A stretch of DNA of 64,000 bases from Diphasiastrum complanatum (Eukaryota; Streptophyta; Lycopodiopsida; Lycopodiales; Lycopodiaceae). Position 1 is the first letter of the stretch; every line of letters begins with the position of its first letter. Made by a program: the position numbers and the translations under genes. Below are positions 35,346 to 47,400 of the stretch, piece after piece. The notes under the pieces are model-generated. The model was not told the DNA's origin, did no database searches, and saw only the letters and a program-made list of their open reading frames with translations. The stretch spans positions 16,758 through 80,757 of the forward strand of contig MU832254.1 of the NCBI GenBank assembly GCA_029204225.1. The letters run 5' to 3'.

Positions 35346-37690
35346 CTTATAATCCTAGGTGATGGTCTTTATGCTAGGAGCATAGACATTTAGAACTAGG
35401 AAAAAAGCCATGCCTAGTTTTTAATTTTGACTAGACAAATGAGGTTAATGCAAGAACTAATGATCATATAGTCATAAACAATGAACCAATGATACCTCCT
35501 CTATGTCTTGTGTAGGCAAGGCCACATAGTGGGATGATGGTGCTAGCTGGATGAAAACACATCCTTGGTTAGAACCACAACTTTTTGATCTAATAAAAAT
35601 GACAATATTAATTTTGCAGAGAGGCGCAATGATTGAAGTGAGATATGTATGCTAACTAGGGCATCAAGTTCTCTAATAATCCATGGCATAATATTCATGG
35701 GAAAGTAGTTATTTCCTGGGTGGAAGTGTAGGACACTCACCCCTTATTGAGGAGTTGTTAATTCTTGAGTCCTTGGCCTTTGCTTTGAGGGTGCCGCTGC
35801 TATCATTATAAATAAAAAGAAAATATATTTTTCCTATTATACTTCCTCATATCATTACAAATTTAGATTTTGTACATTAGATTTTATCCTATTTTTGCAG
35901 TCGTAAAAAAAAAAATATCATTGTTCACTTACAAAACTAGTATATCAACGAATGAGTTCCTTGATATATCATGAAAAACTATTTTGTATGCATTACATTC
36001 AAAACATTGAAATAAATAAGAAATTTGGGATTTTTTGTTTCCCAACTACTTGTTAGATAAGAAAAAATATAACGAAATTAGGCTCGAGAGAGAATTTGAA
36101 ATTTGAACAAAATAGTCAAATATAGCAAAACCATTGGATCCTTGATGACACCCATGTATTTGTTGAAGATTGTTTACCTCCAAGTAACCAAGTGAAAGCC
36201 AATCAAAGCAAAACAAGAGTTTTTTGCTATGGCTTTTTCAATAGCAGCTTCAATCACAAATATAGTTTACTTGTTCCTCACGTTGGAGCATGCATATGCA
36301 TTAAGAGTAAACAATTTTTTTTCAAATGAAAAAATACTATTTTCAATGACGTACTAAAGTTCTCCCACATGTACTTAAACATGACTCCACTTAAAGAAAC
36401 AAATGTGACTATGAGATCTTTATTGAGAAAAAGAGACTATATTTTACTAATGACGAAATCAACTTCATAAAAAATATATATGTATGTCCTTACTATGTTC
36501 TATAAAATAAACCTACTTAAATACATTTTAGCCAAGGCAGGGCCATGTGGCCTCGGCCACTTCCCCTTGTGTTTTATAGATAAGCATTTGGGCTTTGGCC
36601 TTCATGCATTTAATAAATAGACTAACTGTGAGTTTCATGGCTAACTAATGATATGATGGGTTGGCCCAGAACTTTATGGAACTCAATATAGTCTTATTTT
36701 TAGGGTAAAGTTGTCGTCAGTTTAAAAAGGAAATTTTCAAAAAATCTACCTAAATCGACATTTGAGAATGGAATTACATGTTCTCCTGACCTTATCCGGC
36801 GGGAGAATGTTTGGAGAATAATTTTATTATCCTAACTGTTATGTGATTGATCCATGGTTTAGGTTCGATAATAAAATATTGTTCTTCAAGGTAATTTTCT
36901 CCAGGCCTATAAAAGGAAATTCGATTTCTTGGTACTGTGCTTTTTTTCAGTTTATCTTTGGAGTAAAGGATACTCCCAGTAAATTGAGTTAACTGGTATT
37001 TGTCATTTTATTTCCTTTTTGATTCAGTGTACCGATGGGTTTGTTTATATTCTTGATGATTTCGGTCATTAAGATTGACCAAGCCAAAGCTTTTGAGATA
37101 CTTGTTAAAGTTGATAATATTTGCAGGTAGCTCTTTATTCGACAAAACTTTTGTGTCGAATACCGTAAAAGATCTACCTGAATCCAAATTTTATGGATTT
37201 TCCATTAATTACAGGCAACTTTAATGAAGTAATGCTAAAGCCATTATAGTGAAAAGGAAAACAACCTAGCATTTACTTGTTCTTCCAAACATACAAAATA
37301 TGCTTGTACATCAATTTTTTAATTATTCCTACCTCAACATGCAATGTGCATATGTGACAATTGATTAACGGAACACAGGTCTACAGTTTGGATCCTCTTG
37401 ATCTCTTGTTGGACTAACTCTTGATCTTGTCACATTCAAATGTTTGAAAGGTAGATTATATAACATCCATTGCTATTGTTTATTGACACTTATTGGAGTT
37501 TTGTGTGAATCATTTTTCTCGTTACATGATTTAGTTTGTTTGATTTTAAAATAATGGAAAAATTTGATCTTCATATTGTATTCCCATTCGATTGTGCTCC
37601 AATTCATAAGAAAAACACCAAAGCTGGTGAGATTGATGAGACTTGTAAGAAAGAACTTAGAGAAAATAATTGTAGAAATATTTGGACAGT
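35346..37690. other. Non-coding, mostly unrecognised
   Basis: No domain found on either strand. A TATA-type CTATAAAAGG at 36907-36916 followed by a pyrimidine-rich stretch could be the promoter of an LTR, but no LTR ends or repeats were found around it. Confidence 0.45.
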
Positions 37691-38450
37691 TGTGTAAGGA
37701 CCCTAACAGATACCCCCTAAGATGAGGATAGGAGAACACAATAGGAGAAACTATGGAGCAAAACCACCCAACCAATCCTAGATCAAACCAGAATCTAGCC
37801 TCCAATCCATGCCATGTGAAAGCTAGAGGAGAAGAGCGAAACTGGTAATCTAAACTCAATATGTCGACGGGAGAATCTTTACCTCATTATATAGGGAGTA
37901 GAGTCATGTGCATGAAACCATGCAACCCCCATGCAGGTCAACTCTAAATAGATTACATCTCTTCATGCAGTCCTCCTGCCTATATCCGTTACACAGACAT
38001 GCAATACTCCATATGTCTCAATTAGAGTGTTCGGGTCCTCTCAAGGTAATTAGTCATAACCAGGGGCCTTAACTTGGAATAAATCTTGGCGTGACCAATA
38101 ATCTTGAACACTAGAGGGCCGGTCTACCATATTACATGAACCATTGAGTGAGATATTACCTAACTTAGGAGACTGAAGTTAAAGAAAAAATAATACTTAC
38201 AATTTGAAATTAAACACAAACTCTGGCAGACAATTCACAAAAAGCTTTCAAGTACAACTATCCTTAGAATCCAATTCTAAAATATGATAATTCATTCAAC
38301 TAAAATCTCTAGGAGAATCATTAAGATATAGAATGATTAAAATGCCATTGGTGGCATCTTAATCCAATCGGGAGAGTTCAAGAAGGATTACTTGATGTAC
38401 TTTTCCAGTTGACAATTTATATAGGCTAAGATCAACTATATGACCATTAA
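37691..38450 (+). other. Possible LTR-like sequence
   Basis: Begins TGTGTAAGGACCCTAACAG, with a TATA-like CATTATATAGGG near 37885-37896. No second copy or polypurine tract was found, so the call is weak. Confidence 0.25.
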
Positions 38451-38454
38451 GAAA

Positions 38455-38516
38455 GAGGCCCTAAATGCAAAAATGGATATATGAACCCACCCAAAGAGAA
38501 CTCATGTATAAGCATG

Positions 38517-38578
<62 letters not shown>

Positions 38579-38962
38579 AGGGAGGGAGGGAGGGAGGGAG
38601 GGAGGGAGGGAGGGAGGGAGGGAGAGAATGAGAATGAGAATGTATCTCTTCCCACGCTTGTACATTATTTATAGCAGTTCTATGCCCTATTTGGATGTCC
38701 TTCTCCAATCTTATCAACAATAGGAAACTTCTAGATCTATTCCAAGCCCTAGATGTAAAAGGACTAGATTCAATGTACCAAACATCCAAATTTGAAGCTT
38801 CCCAAACTCGACCTACTTCCTTTTCCCAAACTTTCTAAAAGTGGTAATTCAAATGAACTTAGACAAAATAACTTCATAATGTTTATCTCTAAGTTTAAGA
38901 TGCATATTGGCCTAAACTGCCAAATGAACTAAACATGACTAAACTAGTTGATATTTCTCACA
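38455..38962 (-). mobile_element. Truncated copia LTR, minus strand, with CT array
   Basis: On the minus strand it begins TGTGAGAAATATCAACTAG at 38962 and is colinear with 20956-21460, including the TATA box and the CT run that follows it. Homology stops near 38455. The adjoining GTTGAAGATGGAG (38963 upward, minus strand) would be its polypurine tract. Confidence 0.85.
38520..38625 (+). repeat. Compound (GA)n(GGGA)n microsatellite in LTR
   Basis: GA run at 38520-38572, then a GGGA run to 38625. It occupies the same LTR position as the pure CT run at 21279-21396, so the GGGA part arose after the copies diverged or in a variant source element. Confidence 0.95.
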
Positions 38963-39001
38963 CTCCATCTTCAACTAGTTTTAGCATAGTTTTGACCATA
39001 C

Positions 39002-39700
39002 TGTGAAAATGTCAAAATCATGCTTGATCTAGGCCAAATTCATGTACATATCATGTTTACACACGTGTGGAGAGTGTTCCTACGTGTGAATTAGATGCAT
39101 CTATCACTTATATTAGTCATCTAGTATGTACATATCATTTGATTACAATTCTATTGGCTAAAAAGGTCAAAATCTAGTTTTTTTAACTAAATGCCACTTG
39201 GCACCTTTCTATTGGTGGGGTCAAGTTTAGACTTGTAGATGATTTTTATCTAGGTTCCTATAATGTAGGAAATCACCCAAAATCAAGGAGGTGCCTTCAA
39301 TCATGGAAGTCATGGATCATGTGCCAAGTTTGATGTGATTGATGGATCCTTAGGTGACTCAGCACGTGCCAGATCACTGACTCAGCAGCAGCTCGAGCTC
39401 TCCTTCTTGTATATATAGTGCCTCATTTGGCCATAATGAACATGGAAGCTAGATTTTGGTTTTGGAGCAATTCTAGTGTTTTTTCTCTATTTGTCTTGTG
39501 TTTTTATGCATTGGGTTCTAAGCTTAGTATACTTTATTCTTAGCTTGATGTCTGTACTCTGACATGTTTTCACACGTGTGAAAATAGCAAGTACAAGTTT
39601 TGATCAATAATGAATGTTCTTGTTAGATTTCTTGATGTAGATATTGTGACCTAAATGCCATCTAATCTTGTGTAGATTGATAGGTTGATCTGATTTACCA
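39002..39700 (+). mobile_element. Probable copia LTR, plus strand
   Basis: TGTGAAAATGTC at 39002 resembles the TGTGA starts of other LTRs here. A TATA-like TTGTATATATAGTGCC lies near 39408-39423, and the perfect palindrome TTTTCACACGTGTGAAAA at 39567-39584. No partner LTR or primer binding site was found, so the ends are estimates. Confidence 0.4.
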
Positions 39701-40059
39701 CCCAATCACACTTGTGGATCTAATTTAGATATTGTCCTTTCTTGGTATGTCTCCACCATAAAACTCCATGAATGAGCCTCCATCTCCATCTTGCCACAAG
39801 AAACCATCAAACCTTGGAAATCCATCAGTAAGAGAGTACAAAAATGATGCTAATCCAGCTCCATATGACTCCATACAACTAGTGGGTAGCACTAGTCCTT
39901 CTTCAAGTACCACTTGACACAAGAAAATTACCATAGATTCGCCAAAAATTGACAATATATTCAAACCTTGAGAACTTAGGCATGAATGAGTAATATAATG
40001 AACCTCCAATAGCTTTATTTTCATAAGCAAAAACCAGCAAAGAATGCTAGCATAGTTGC
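39701..40059. other. Non-coding, nothing firm
   Basis: A minus-strand frame of 131 codons (39725-40120) lacks motifs and overlaps the start of the plus-strand integrase relic, so it is not considered real. Confidence 0.4.
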
Positions 40060-40795
40060 ATAATATTGTACCAGTAAAGGCATACTTCACTTGAAGACTG
40101 TAGCCTACACACCATAACACAATGTTGTGGCAGAGAGGAGAAATCGAACTCTCATGGAAGCTACAAGATCCATGATGGCCTATTCAAAGACATCAAAATT
40201 TTTATGGGTTGAAGCAGTAGCCACAACCAACTACCTGCAGAACCGGACAGGTAGATCCAATGTTGCACATAGCATGCCACAGGAGGTTTGGTGGGGCAAC
40301 AAACCAAGTCTGACACATGTGCACATTTATGGATGCGTCGCATATGCCCACATTCCAGATCAAAAAGAAAGAAGCTGGATGAAAAGGGAACATGGATTCC
40401 TCATAGGATATGATGTTCATATATCATACTATAGGATCTAGGGACAACAAACAGATCAAGACTGTTAGAGAAGTCAAATTTGATGAGTCAAAGACGATAG
40501 CTGACGGAGATCCAGTCGGCTACGAAATCTTGACCAGAGGCTACTATGACCTGCCAACATCAACAGAGGGAGCCGACCCTAAGCATCCAGAAGGAGATGT
40601 TCAAATTCCAGATGGACAGAATGACTGTTCAGATGAGGAGGAGCAAGACATGCTACCTGTACCCCCAGGACACCTGCTACTCACCACAGTTCAGCAGTCA
40701 ACAAAGGCAAGGGACTTGACAAAGACAAGGCCATCGATCTGACTGTAGATACTTCAAGAAGATCCACAACTTGAAATACCAAAGTATAGGAAGAG
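40060..40795 (+). pseudogene. Copia integrase C-terminus and linker
   Basis: LKTVAYTP then VAERRNRTLMEATRSMMAYS (the glutamate of the DDE triad is in AERRN), FLWVEAVATTNYLQNR, PQEVWWGNKPSLTHVHIYG and the acidic linker ending about 40795. The frame continues with IKTVREVKFDESKT, corresponding to the R-DV-x-FDE block after integrase. Upstream core residues are lost. At about 40796 it joins a gag fragment, an order impossible in one intact element. Confidence 0.85.
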
Positions 40796-41176
40796 AGCTA
40801 GAATGGCTCTACACTTCATTAAAATGAATGTCTCTAATGAGATTCTAAGAGAAATAGGATTTTGCACCACTGCTAAAGAAGCTTGGAATGCACTTAAGTC
40901 AATCTATGAAGCTAAGAACACTTCTAGAATACTCACTCTTAGAAATCAGATTTTTCAAAGTTTTCAAAGAAGTGAGGAGAGTGCATCAAATTATGTTCTA
41001 AGAGTAAAAGATCTTCATCGGGAGCTCGCTTGTGTTGGTGTTACAATCAATCAAGATGAGCTAGTACAATTCATTCTTAATGGCTTAAAAGAAGACTATG
41101 ATAATCTTGTTCAATCATTTGCCATAAAGGAGGAGTTTCCCAATTTGGAGATCACAAGGAGAAAGATCCAAGCCTA
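40796..41176 (+). pseudogene. Copia gag fragment
   Basis: ALHFIKMNVSNEILREIGFC, KEAWNALKSIYEAKNTSRIL, VKDLHRELACVGVTINQDEL, ILNGLKEDYDNLVQSFA. The frame is open for 124 codons from 40803. It matches the gags at 23.8 and 61.0 kb and stops before the zinc knuckle. Confidence 0.88.
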
Positions 41177-42843
41177 AGAGGCTTACATATGGAGATAAAA
41201 GCAAACAAGTGGAACTCAACTCCACTAACTGATTATCACTACAATCTACATTTTTACTCAGGATTTTCCAGAGGCAAAAAACCCGAGGGGGCGAGATTTT
41301 TGCACCTTAGTTTCTGAAAACATTCTAAGTGTATTTGTACCAAAAAGCATTTATGACTGGTCTACAGGAAATTGTAGATAGTCTTGGACTATAATTGTTT
41401 GGATCTTTAACTTTTGGACATTGATTTCCAATGAAAGGTGACATTTCACCTAGAGATTCATGTAAATTGAGGTTACATGAAGGTGATGCTACTAGATTGG
41501 AGAGAATCAGGCCCAATAGAAAAATTTATCTCTTAGCATACTTCTAATGTCAGTATAGTACTTCAGTGCAGAGATATATAATTTGAGAATTATTCCATCT
41601 CTTAGTACTTATTTGATATTGAAAGATTGATTTTCAGGATAAAAATAAAAGTTAAATGACTGATTTGTTAGCTTTTGAACTTAATCTTCAGGTTTGGTCA
41701 GCTGCTCATCTTGTGTATCATGTAAATTTAGTTTATATGATGATGACAGTTAGATGTATTGAAGATTTTATCCATTTGGAGGACTTATCGCTCAATGTAC
41801 CTTTGGACCCTGAAAGAGTACCCAGAATCAGAGATAAACAAGAGGAATTGTTCTATCTTTGAGTGCTTGCTTAGATTGGTTGGTCAAATTGAGGATAATG
41901 ATTCATGGGAAAGAATTAAAAGCATACAAATTGGGTCTTTCCTTAGTTACTTGTTCTAAGGACATAACTGGCTTAAGGGAGCAAGAATGTTACGTCCATG
42001 TCCAGTATGTGGAATTTGGAGTAATTCTTGACATGAATAGTTGGTCACTCCAATGTATATGGTTATTGGTTATGCCTCGCCATTCTAGGCTTGGCCTGTA
42101 AAGATCATTAATAATCATATGAGGGCCCAGACCTAAAATTGGATATAGGAGCACTTGCATGGTGTCTGACTGCTATAATGCAAGAATAGGAGGTCAATAG
42201 CTTATTATAGGCTGCATGGGGATCCTAAAAGAAATATTCTCTCCTCTTGGAGAGAATACTTACCATGGAAACTCCCCATCTCCCTATTGAAATTTTAAAT
42301 TCTTGAGCTAGGTTTTTTCCTCTCTTGCATTCATTCACCAGGGCATGGGGGTGAAGTGGTTAGGATATTGACTAGCCATTTCCTATTGGTTGGGTGGCCA
42401 TGGTTTTGCTCCACAGGTGTCCTTTTGGTTGTTTTGCAGCAGGATCAGTTGTTTTCTTCTTTGAAGAGGACACCCCTTTCAGAATTTGTCCCTTAATCTC
42501 AAACTTGTCCCATTCGTCAAAAAGTTTGTCAACCAAATCCCAGATTTGAAACAATAATTATTGAAAATATTAGATTCTCCAAAATTGGAACTAAAAAATT
42601 TACTAAATTCAAAAATATTAAAAGTTAACACATGACCCTTTGTTGGCAGTCTCTGTTGTCAAGAGAAAAAGCTCTATGAGCTTCTGTCCCTTGCATCCCT
42701 TTGTGAAATAGAACATGTGGTTCATCATGTCAACTTTTTGAAGATTGGATTATTGGTGGACGAACTCTAATTTGGGCCATCATGAAAAGATCTGAAAATC
42801 AACAAGCAATAATATTACTCTTGATATAAATACAAACACAAAT

Positions 42844-42845
<2 letters not shown>
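41177..42845. other. Non-coding, nothing recognised
   Basis: Small frames on both strands (41656-42101 plus; 42372-42554 minus, lysine-rich) show no family motif. Confidence 0.45.
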
Positions 42846-42875
<30 letters not shown>

Positions 42876-42888
42876 CGTGTGTGTGCGT
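42846..42888 (+). repeat. (GT)n microsatellite, interrupted
   Basis: A GT run with a TTCG and a GCG interruption near its 3' end. Confidence 0.95.
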
Positions 42889-43189
42889 GGTGAAAATAAC
42901 GGAGCTGGATATGGCGCTAAACAGTTGTTCGACCTTGGAGATGGAGATGGTACACACCTAGAGTTATGAAATGCCATTCCACTTCTTTTTTGAATTTTGA
43001 ATGTCCCAGCTACTGGGAGGAAATATTTCGACTTCTCATGAATCACATTTAACTGTGCCTAAGCAATTTTGACATTTGATGTGACTACAATAAGGGATAA
43101 TTGTGCGCAAGTAAAGTCATGTGGGCATATGCATAAAGAAGTTAGTGTCGAGATTCAGTGGGGAAGATGAATCCTCGATGCGTGCACTA
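42889..43189. other. Non-coding, probably eroded copia 3' end
   Basis: No domain recognised until the RNase H tail signature near 43.2 kb. Confidence 0.35.
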
Positions 43190-43256
43190 CTACAACAATT
43201 TAACGATATGTTAAATCTGAAGATCAAGGTTTTTCATGATCCACATTAAGGGGGAG
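43190..43256 (+). pseudogene. Copia pol C-terminal tail and polypurine tract
   Basis: FNDMLNLKIKVFHDPH followed by a stop and ATTAAGGGGGAG. The tail is nearly identical to the minus-strand copy at 2.87-2.93 kb. Confidence 0.75.
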
Positions 43257-43520
43257 TGTTAGATTTCTTATGCTCATCCTTAAACATATCATTCAAGTAA
43301 TGGGCATCCTGAAAACCGAAGGCCGACTACATGTTTCGGACCTTCACATTTTTTCCCTTTGAGATTTTTTTTGTTTTTGTATCTTAAACGTTTTTTTAAG
43401 GCACCTTTGTCTTTTTCGCCTTTTTCACACCTTCGCAAAAAATGCAACACAGTGGCCAGAATGCCTTGGAATCCATTTCAGGCCCACCTTCATCTTTTTC
43501 ACATTTTTTTTTGCGAAAGA
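43257..43520 (+). mobile_element. Copia 3' LTR start, truncated
   Basis: TGTTAGATTTCTTATGCTC follows the polypurine tract. Truncated near 43520, where unrelated copia coding sequence starts. Confidence 0.65.
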
Positions 43521-44418
43521 AACTTGATGCAAAATCTGTGAAGTGTATCTTCCTTGGATATAGTGGAGGTGAGAAAGCCTATGTGCTATATAATCTCAAA
43601 AACAAGAAGAAGATCCTAAGTCGAGACGTCATCTTTGACGAAGAGCATTCACCCAAGATACATGAGCAGGAGAAAGATGGAACTTTTGAGTTCCTACCCT
43701 TGATTGATTTTACGAATGAGGATCCTAGTCTAGAGCCTTGTGAGCCTCAAGAGCAAGTGCAACAACATGTGCCTGAACATGCTAGTTTGAGACCTCAATT
43801 TGGCCAAGTACCACGAAGTTGAAATTGGGGACAAACAGAAGACTAAGACAATACCATGGGATACGTGGTCACCATCCACATCGCCTACCACTAGGAAGAA
43901 GCTACCTAGGTGGTATTGGAAAACAATCAAAGAGGGTCAAATAATGGAAGAAGGAGGCAATGAATAGGGTACCAGAAGATCTCTTAGGTCTCATGAGAGA
44001 CAAGAGACTAACTTTGCCCTTATGTCCACTATTCTGGATGCAAATGAGCCACAATTCTTTCATGAAGCCATGAAGGAAAAGGTATGGCAACATGCCATGC
44101 AGGAGGAGTACAACTCCATTGTCAAGAATGACACATGGGAGCTCACTACATTGCCAGAAGGGAAGCAACCAATAGGTTGCAAGTGGGTCTACAAGGCCAA
44201 GTTTCATGATCATGGAACAGTGGACAAGTACAAGGCAAGGTTGGTGGCAAAAGGCTACACCCACATCAAGAGGGGCTAGACTATGATGAGACATTCACAC
44301 ATGTTGCTAGATGACATTCTATCAGGACTGTTTTGGCCTTAGCCTCATATTTTGATTGGGATGTCCATCAAATGGATGTCAAGAGTGCCTTTACAGGAGG
44401 AGGTCTACGTGGAGCAAC
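43521..44418 (+). pseudogene. Copia linker and N-terminal reverse transcriptase relic
   Basis: KCIFLGYSGGEKAYVLYN, KILSRDVIFDEEHS (post-integrase block), an acidic/proline linker with a frame break near 43820, then KEKVWQHAMQEEYNSIVKND, TWELTTLPEGKQPIGCKWVY, DKYKARLVAKGYTHI and, in another frame, an eroded MDVK block. It ends near 44418, where minus-strand copia sequence begins abruptly. No YVDD is present. Confidence 0.85.
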
Positions 44419-44419
44419 C

Positions 44420-45000
44420 GTAGGGGCCTTAATCTAGATCCTTGAATGCCTTGATTTGCAAATTCAAGATAAAACAAAAATTCTTTGTGTGCTTTCTGAT
44501 TTAATCCTTTCGTGAATATGTCAGGTGCCATGTACTGGGTTCTACAAAATTTCATACTTACGTCCTTGTTAAGTATCTTGCTCATGATGTAATGATATTT
44601 AATTTTGATGTGCTTGCGCTTGGAATGAAATCTAGGATTGATCGATAATGTGATAGCACTCTTATTATCACACTATATCATTGTTGGAGCAAACTATCTG
44701 AGACCAATATCAGACCATAGTTTCTCAACCAAATTATCTCTTTCGTGGCTTGAGAGGCTGCAATGTATTTCGATTTCGGTGGATGACATTGCGATGGATG
44801 TCTATTTTTTACTATTCCAAGATATTGGACCATTATTGAACATGAAGACAAATCCAAAAGTTGATCTTCTGTGGTCAACGGTTCGCATCTGTATATCCAT
44901 GAAGTGTATGGATATCGGACAAATCGACATCACCATAGCAGATGCAGAGGTCGATAGTAACTCGTACATATCTGGTTACTCTGAAAAGAGCTCTCCAATG
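44420..45000 (-). pseudogene. Copia RNase H relic directly behind a primer binding site
   Basis: Minus strand: DHRRSTFGFVFMFNNGPISW, SIAMSSTEIE, IAASQATKEIIWLR, CDNKSAITLSINPRFHSKRK, HIKIKYHYIM, then MKFCRTQYMAPDIFTKGLNQ. Only about 150-200 bp separate the primer binding site at 45147-45159 from RNase H, so gag, protease, integrase and RT have been deleted from this element. Two stops and a frameshift. Confidence 0.85.
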
Positions 45001-45146
45001 GATCATACCAATATTGGTCATGTATTCAAGGATCCGATAATGGATTGTATGGGTATCCCTTCATTTTGGCCTTCTCTATACCATAATCATTATTCTGGTC
45101 ATGTATGTTCTAATGATAATATCTAAACACTTCGATACCAAGCTAA

Positions 45147-45159
45147 AGCTCTGATACCA
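45147..45159 (-). promoter_or_regulatory. Primer binding site (initiator tRNA-Met type), minus strand
   Basis: TGGTATCAGAGCT on the minus strand, immediately after the LTR end CCAACA. Confidence 0.9.
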
Positions 45160-45722
45160 TGTTGGTATTCAAGACAATGCGCATCGCGATAATGAGAAGC
45201 GAGTGGAATCCTTAGTGAATGCAACTACATATGTCGTATTCAAGTTAGAATCGAACGAATCGAATTCTATCTTACTTGATCACAGCTTCAAAGTCATTGG
45301 ATTGAAAGACTCGATTCCATAGCCATGCACGAATTCATTGAGTTATAGATTTAGATTTTATGTGCAGAAGTGTAAAGCATCTAGGAATGATGATTAGAAC
45401 AACAAATTCGACTTATACTATCAGTCACACTATAGAGTGAGCAACTGTACATGTATTTATAGCAAATAGTGAATGGATCTAGATTAGAAGAAAGATAGGG
45501 ATGGAGAGGATAGGAATCCAACATGGAAAGCCGAATATAGCCAAATACGGTCCCAAAATCATAGTAGAGATACAAAGACCCAGTATAGATAGTTGAAGCC
45601 CTGCTAAATTTGGAGGCTATTCTACATTTGCTAATTTGAATTCTCTATAATGAGTTTTGGGAGGTTCTCTTCTAAGAGATACAACTTTTGTCTATTGGGG
45701 AATTGTGTGCCATTCCTTCACA
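45160..45722 (-). mobile_element. Copia 5' LTR, minus strand
   Basis: On the minus strand it runs from TGTGAAGGAATGGCACAC (45722) to ATACCAACA (45160), 563 bp. A TATA box GCTATAAATACATG lies near 45450-45464. The start resembles the 54134 LTR (TGTGAAGAATGG) for the first dozen bases only. Confidence 0.75.
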
Positions 45723-46589
45723 TGAGAACTTGATCATGCTCTAGTTTTAGGCCACGTAAGTAATGAATGATCATTCAATGGATGATTCTATCTACCTTTG
45801 TCATATTTGGTGAAGTTTTCTATAGTTTGTCTAGTTTCTTGATTTATGAAACATTTTCTTGTTTCTTGATTTATCGAACATTTTCTTATTTTTTGTCTTA
45901 CCATGCTATTGTGATGGTTATGAATGAATCAAATGTTAGGATCCTATGATTGGCATGTGACGATTTCACTACGACTTTCTATACATTAGTTGACTATATT
46001 CAATTTAAAACTATTAGACATTGGTTTTTGTTTGTATTCTCACTTTAAAATTATAGCACTTGATTAGCTTCTAGGAGTGCCAATTTGTTTTCAAAATTGA
46101 AGTTGTTAATATGTTTTAAACAAGGGGAGGGACAACCTTCAATTCTTTATTATAGCTTGCAACAATGGTGGTGGTGTGAGCCATTTCTAGGTGCACTACA
46201 CGTGTTTGTTTTTGTTAATTGATTAATTTGATTTCTTTTTACTTTTTATTACTATAAAAAATAAACGCTCGCACCAAAAATGGCAGCACAAGTTGTTTCT
46301 CCTCCCTGAACCCTCACACATGTGAGATTTCAAAAAAAAAAAAAGAGCTCCCACCCATGCCCCCTTCTACATTTTTTCCACCCATTTTTCCCACTTATTG
46401 GTGCATGCAACTTGCATATCCTTTTCTTCCTTGTGGATTTATTCTCTTTCTTGCCATTGATGGCTTTCCCCCCTCTCTCTTCTAGTCCCCTCCCCCCACC
46501 TCCACCCTCCCATTCTACAACATCTACAATAAATCATAAAAAAGGGACTACAACCAATAACATGACTACAATCAAGAATCAAATCTCTC
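45723..46589. other. Non-coding; one proline/serine-rich short frame
   Basis: The frame at 46322-46594 is low-complexity (Pro, Ser, Thr) and lies just before a gag relic. I do not regard it as a gene. Confidence 0.4.
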
Positions 46590-47400
46590 AATAAATATCT
46601 TGCTTCAGTAGGAGATAAGATTCATGATAATGAACTTGTTCAAATGATCCTAAATGGGCTTGGAGATGAGAGTCCAACTTGGTCCAAAGTTTTTCCATTC
46701 AAGAGAGTCTACCTTCTATTGACAAGCTACATAGTATGCATGTGGACGAGGCCTGTAGAGTCCAACATGCCAAGAGTAGGATGAGTTCCTTGTCCTTGCA
46801 CGATGGATCTGAGAAGGCAAATTTCTCATGAGAAGGCAAAAAGAAGAACAAAATCAAGGATGCTAAGGAGGAGGATCAAGCAACAAGCTCAAAGGCAAAG
46901 GAAAAGATAAGTCCAAGCTAAAATGCTTTTTTTGTGGAAAGAAGGCACATTTTGCATCCAAATGCTATAAGAGAAAAAATGCACAAGAGGAGAGCAAAAC
47001 CTTGCACATTCAAGAGAATCATGGTGGATTGATATTGGGGCAAGCTCCCACATGACATACCAAAAGGACTATTTCTCAACTCTAACTTCTTTTAATGGTG
47101 CTAAAATGTCCATATTTACATCAAGTGACCAAGAATGTATAATATATGTTCAAACCATCCCTTTGTGTCTATGATCTTCTAAAAGAATGGATCTAGACAA
47201 TGTTCTCTATGTACCATCAATCACCAAAAATTTGCTAAGTGTTGGTCAACTTATGAATAATGGTTTGGATGTCCAATTTAAGCATGGTGTTTGCTCCATT
47301 TTGAAGAGTGATAATTGCATAGCAAAGGGATTTAAACATGGAGAATTTTTTTAAGTTGGATGCTAATGCTGCTATTGAGAGTGTGAACATGGCAAAGGGG
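46590..47400 (+). pseudogene. Copia gag-zinc knuckle-protease relic
   Basis: YLASVGDKIHDNELVQMILN and NGLGDESPT (gag), LPSIDKLHSMHVDEACRV in the next frame, KCFFCGKKAHFASKCYKRKN (intact CCHC), then WWIDIGASSHMTYQKDYF, where the catalytic DSG is DIG (47031-47039), NVLYVPSITKNLLSVGQL, GLDVQFKHGVCSILKSD and FFKLDANAA (start of GAG-pre-integrase). It breaks off near 47400. Several frame breaks in gag. Confidence 0.88.

Noticed and set aside
36907-36916. CTATAAAAGG as a host gene promoter
   Set aside because: No open frame, CT-rich leader or LTR boundary nearby could be linked to it; kept only as a note in the surrounding non-coding stretch.
39725-40120. 131-codon minus-strand ORF
   Set aside because: No motif, and it overlaps the degraded start of the plus-strand copia integrase (LKTVAYTP region).
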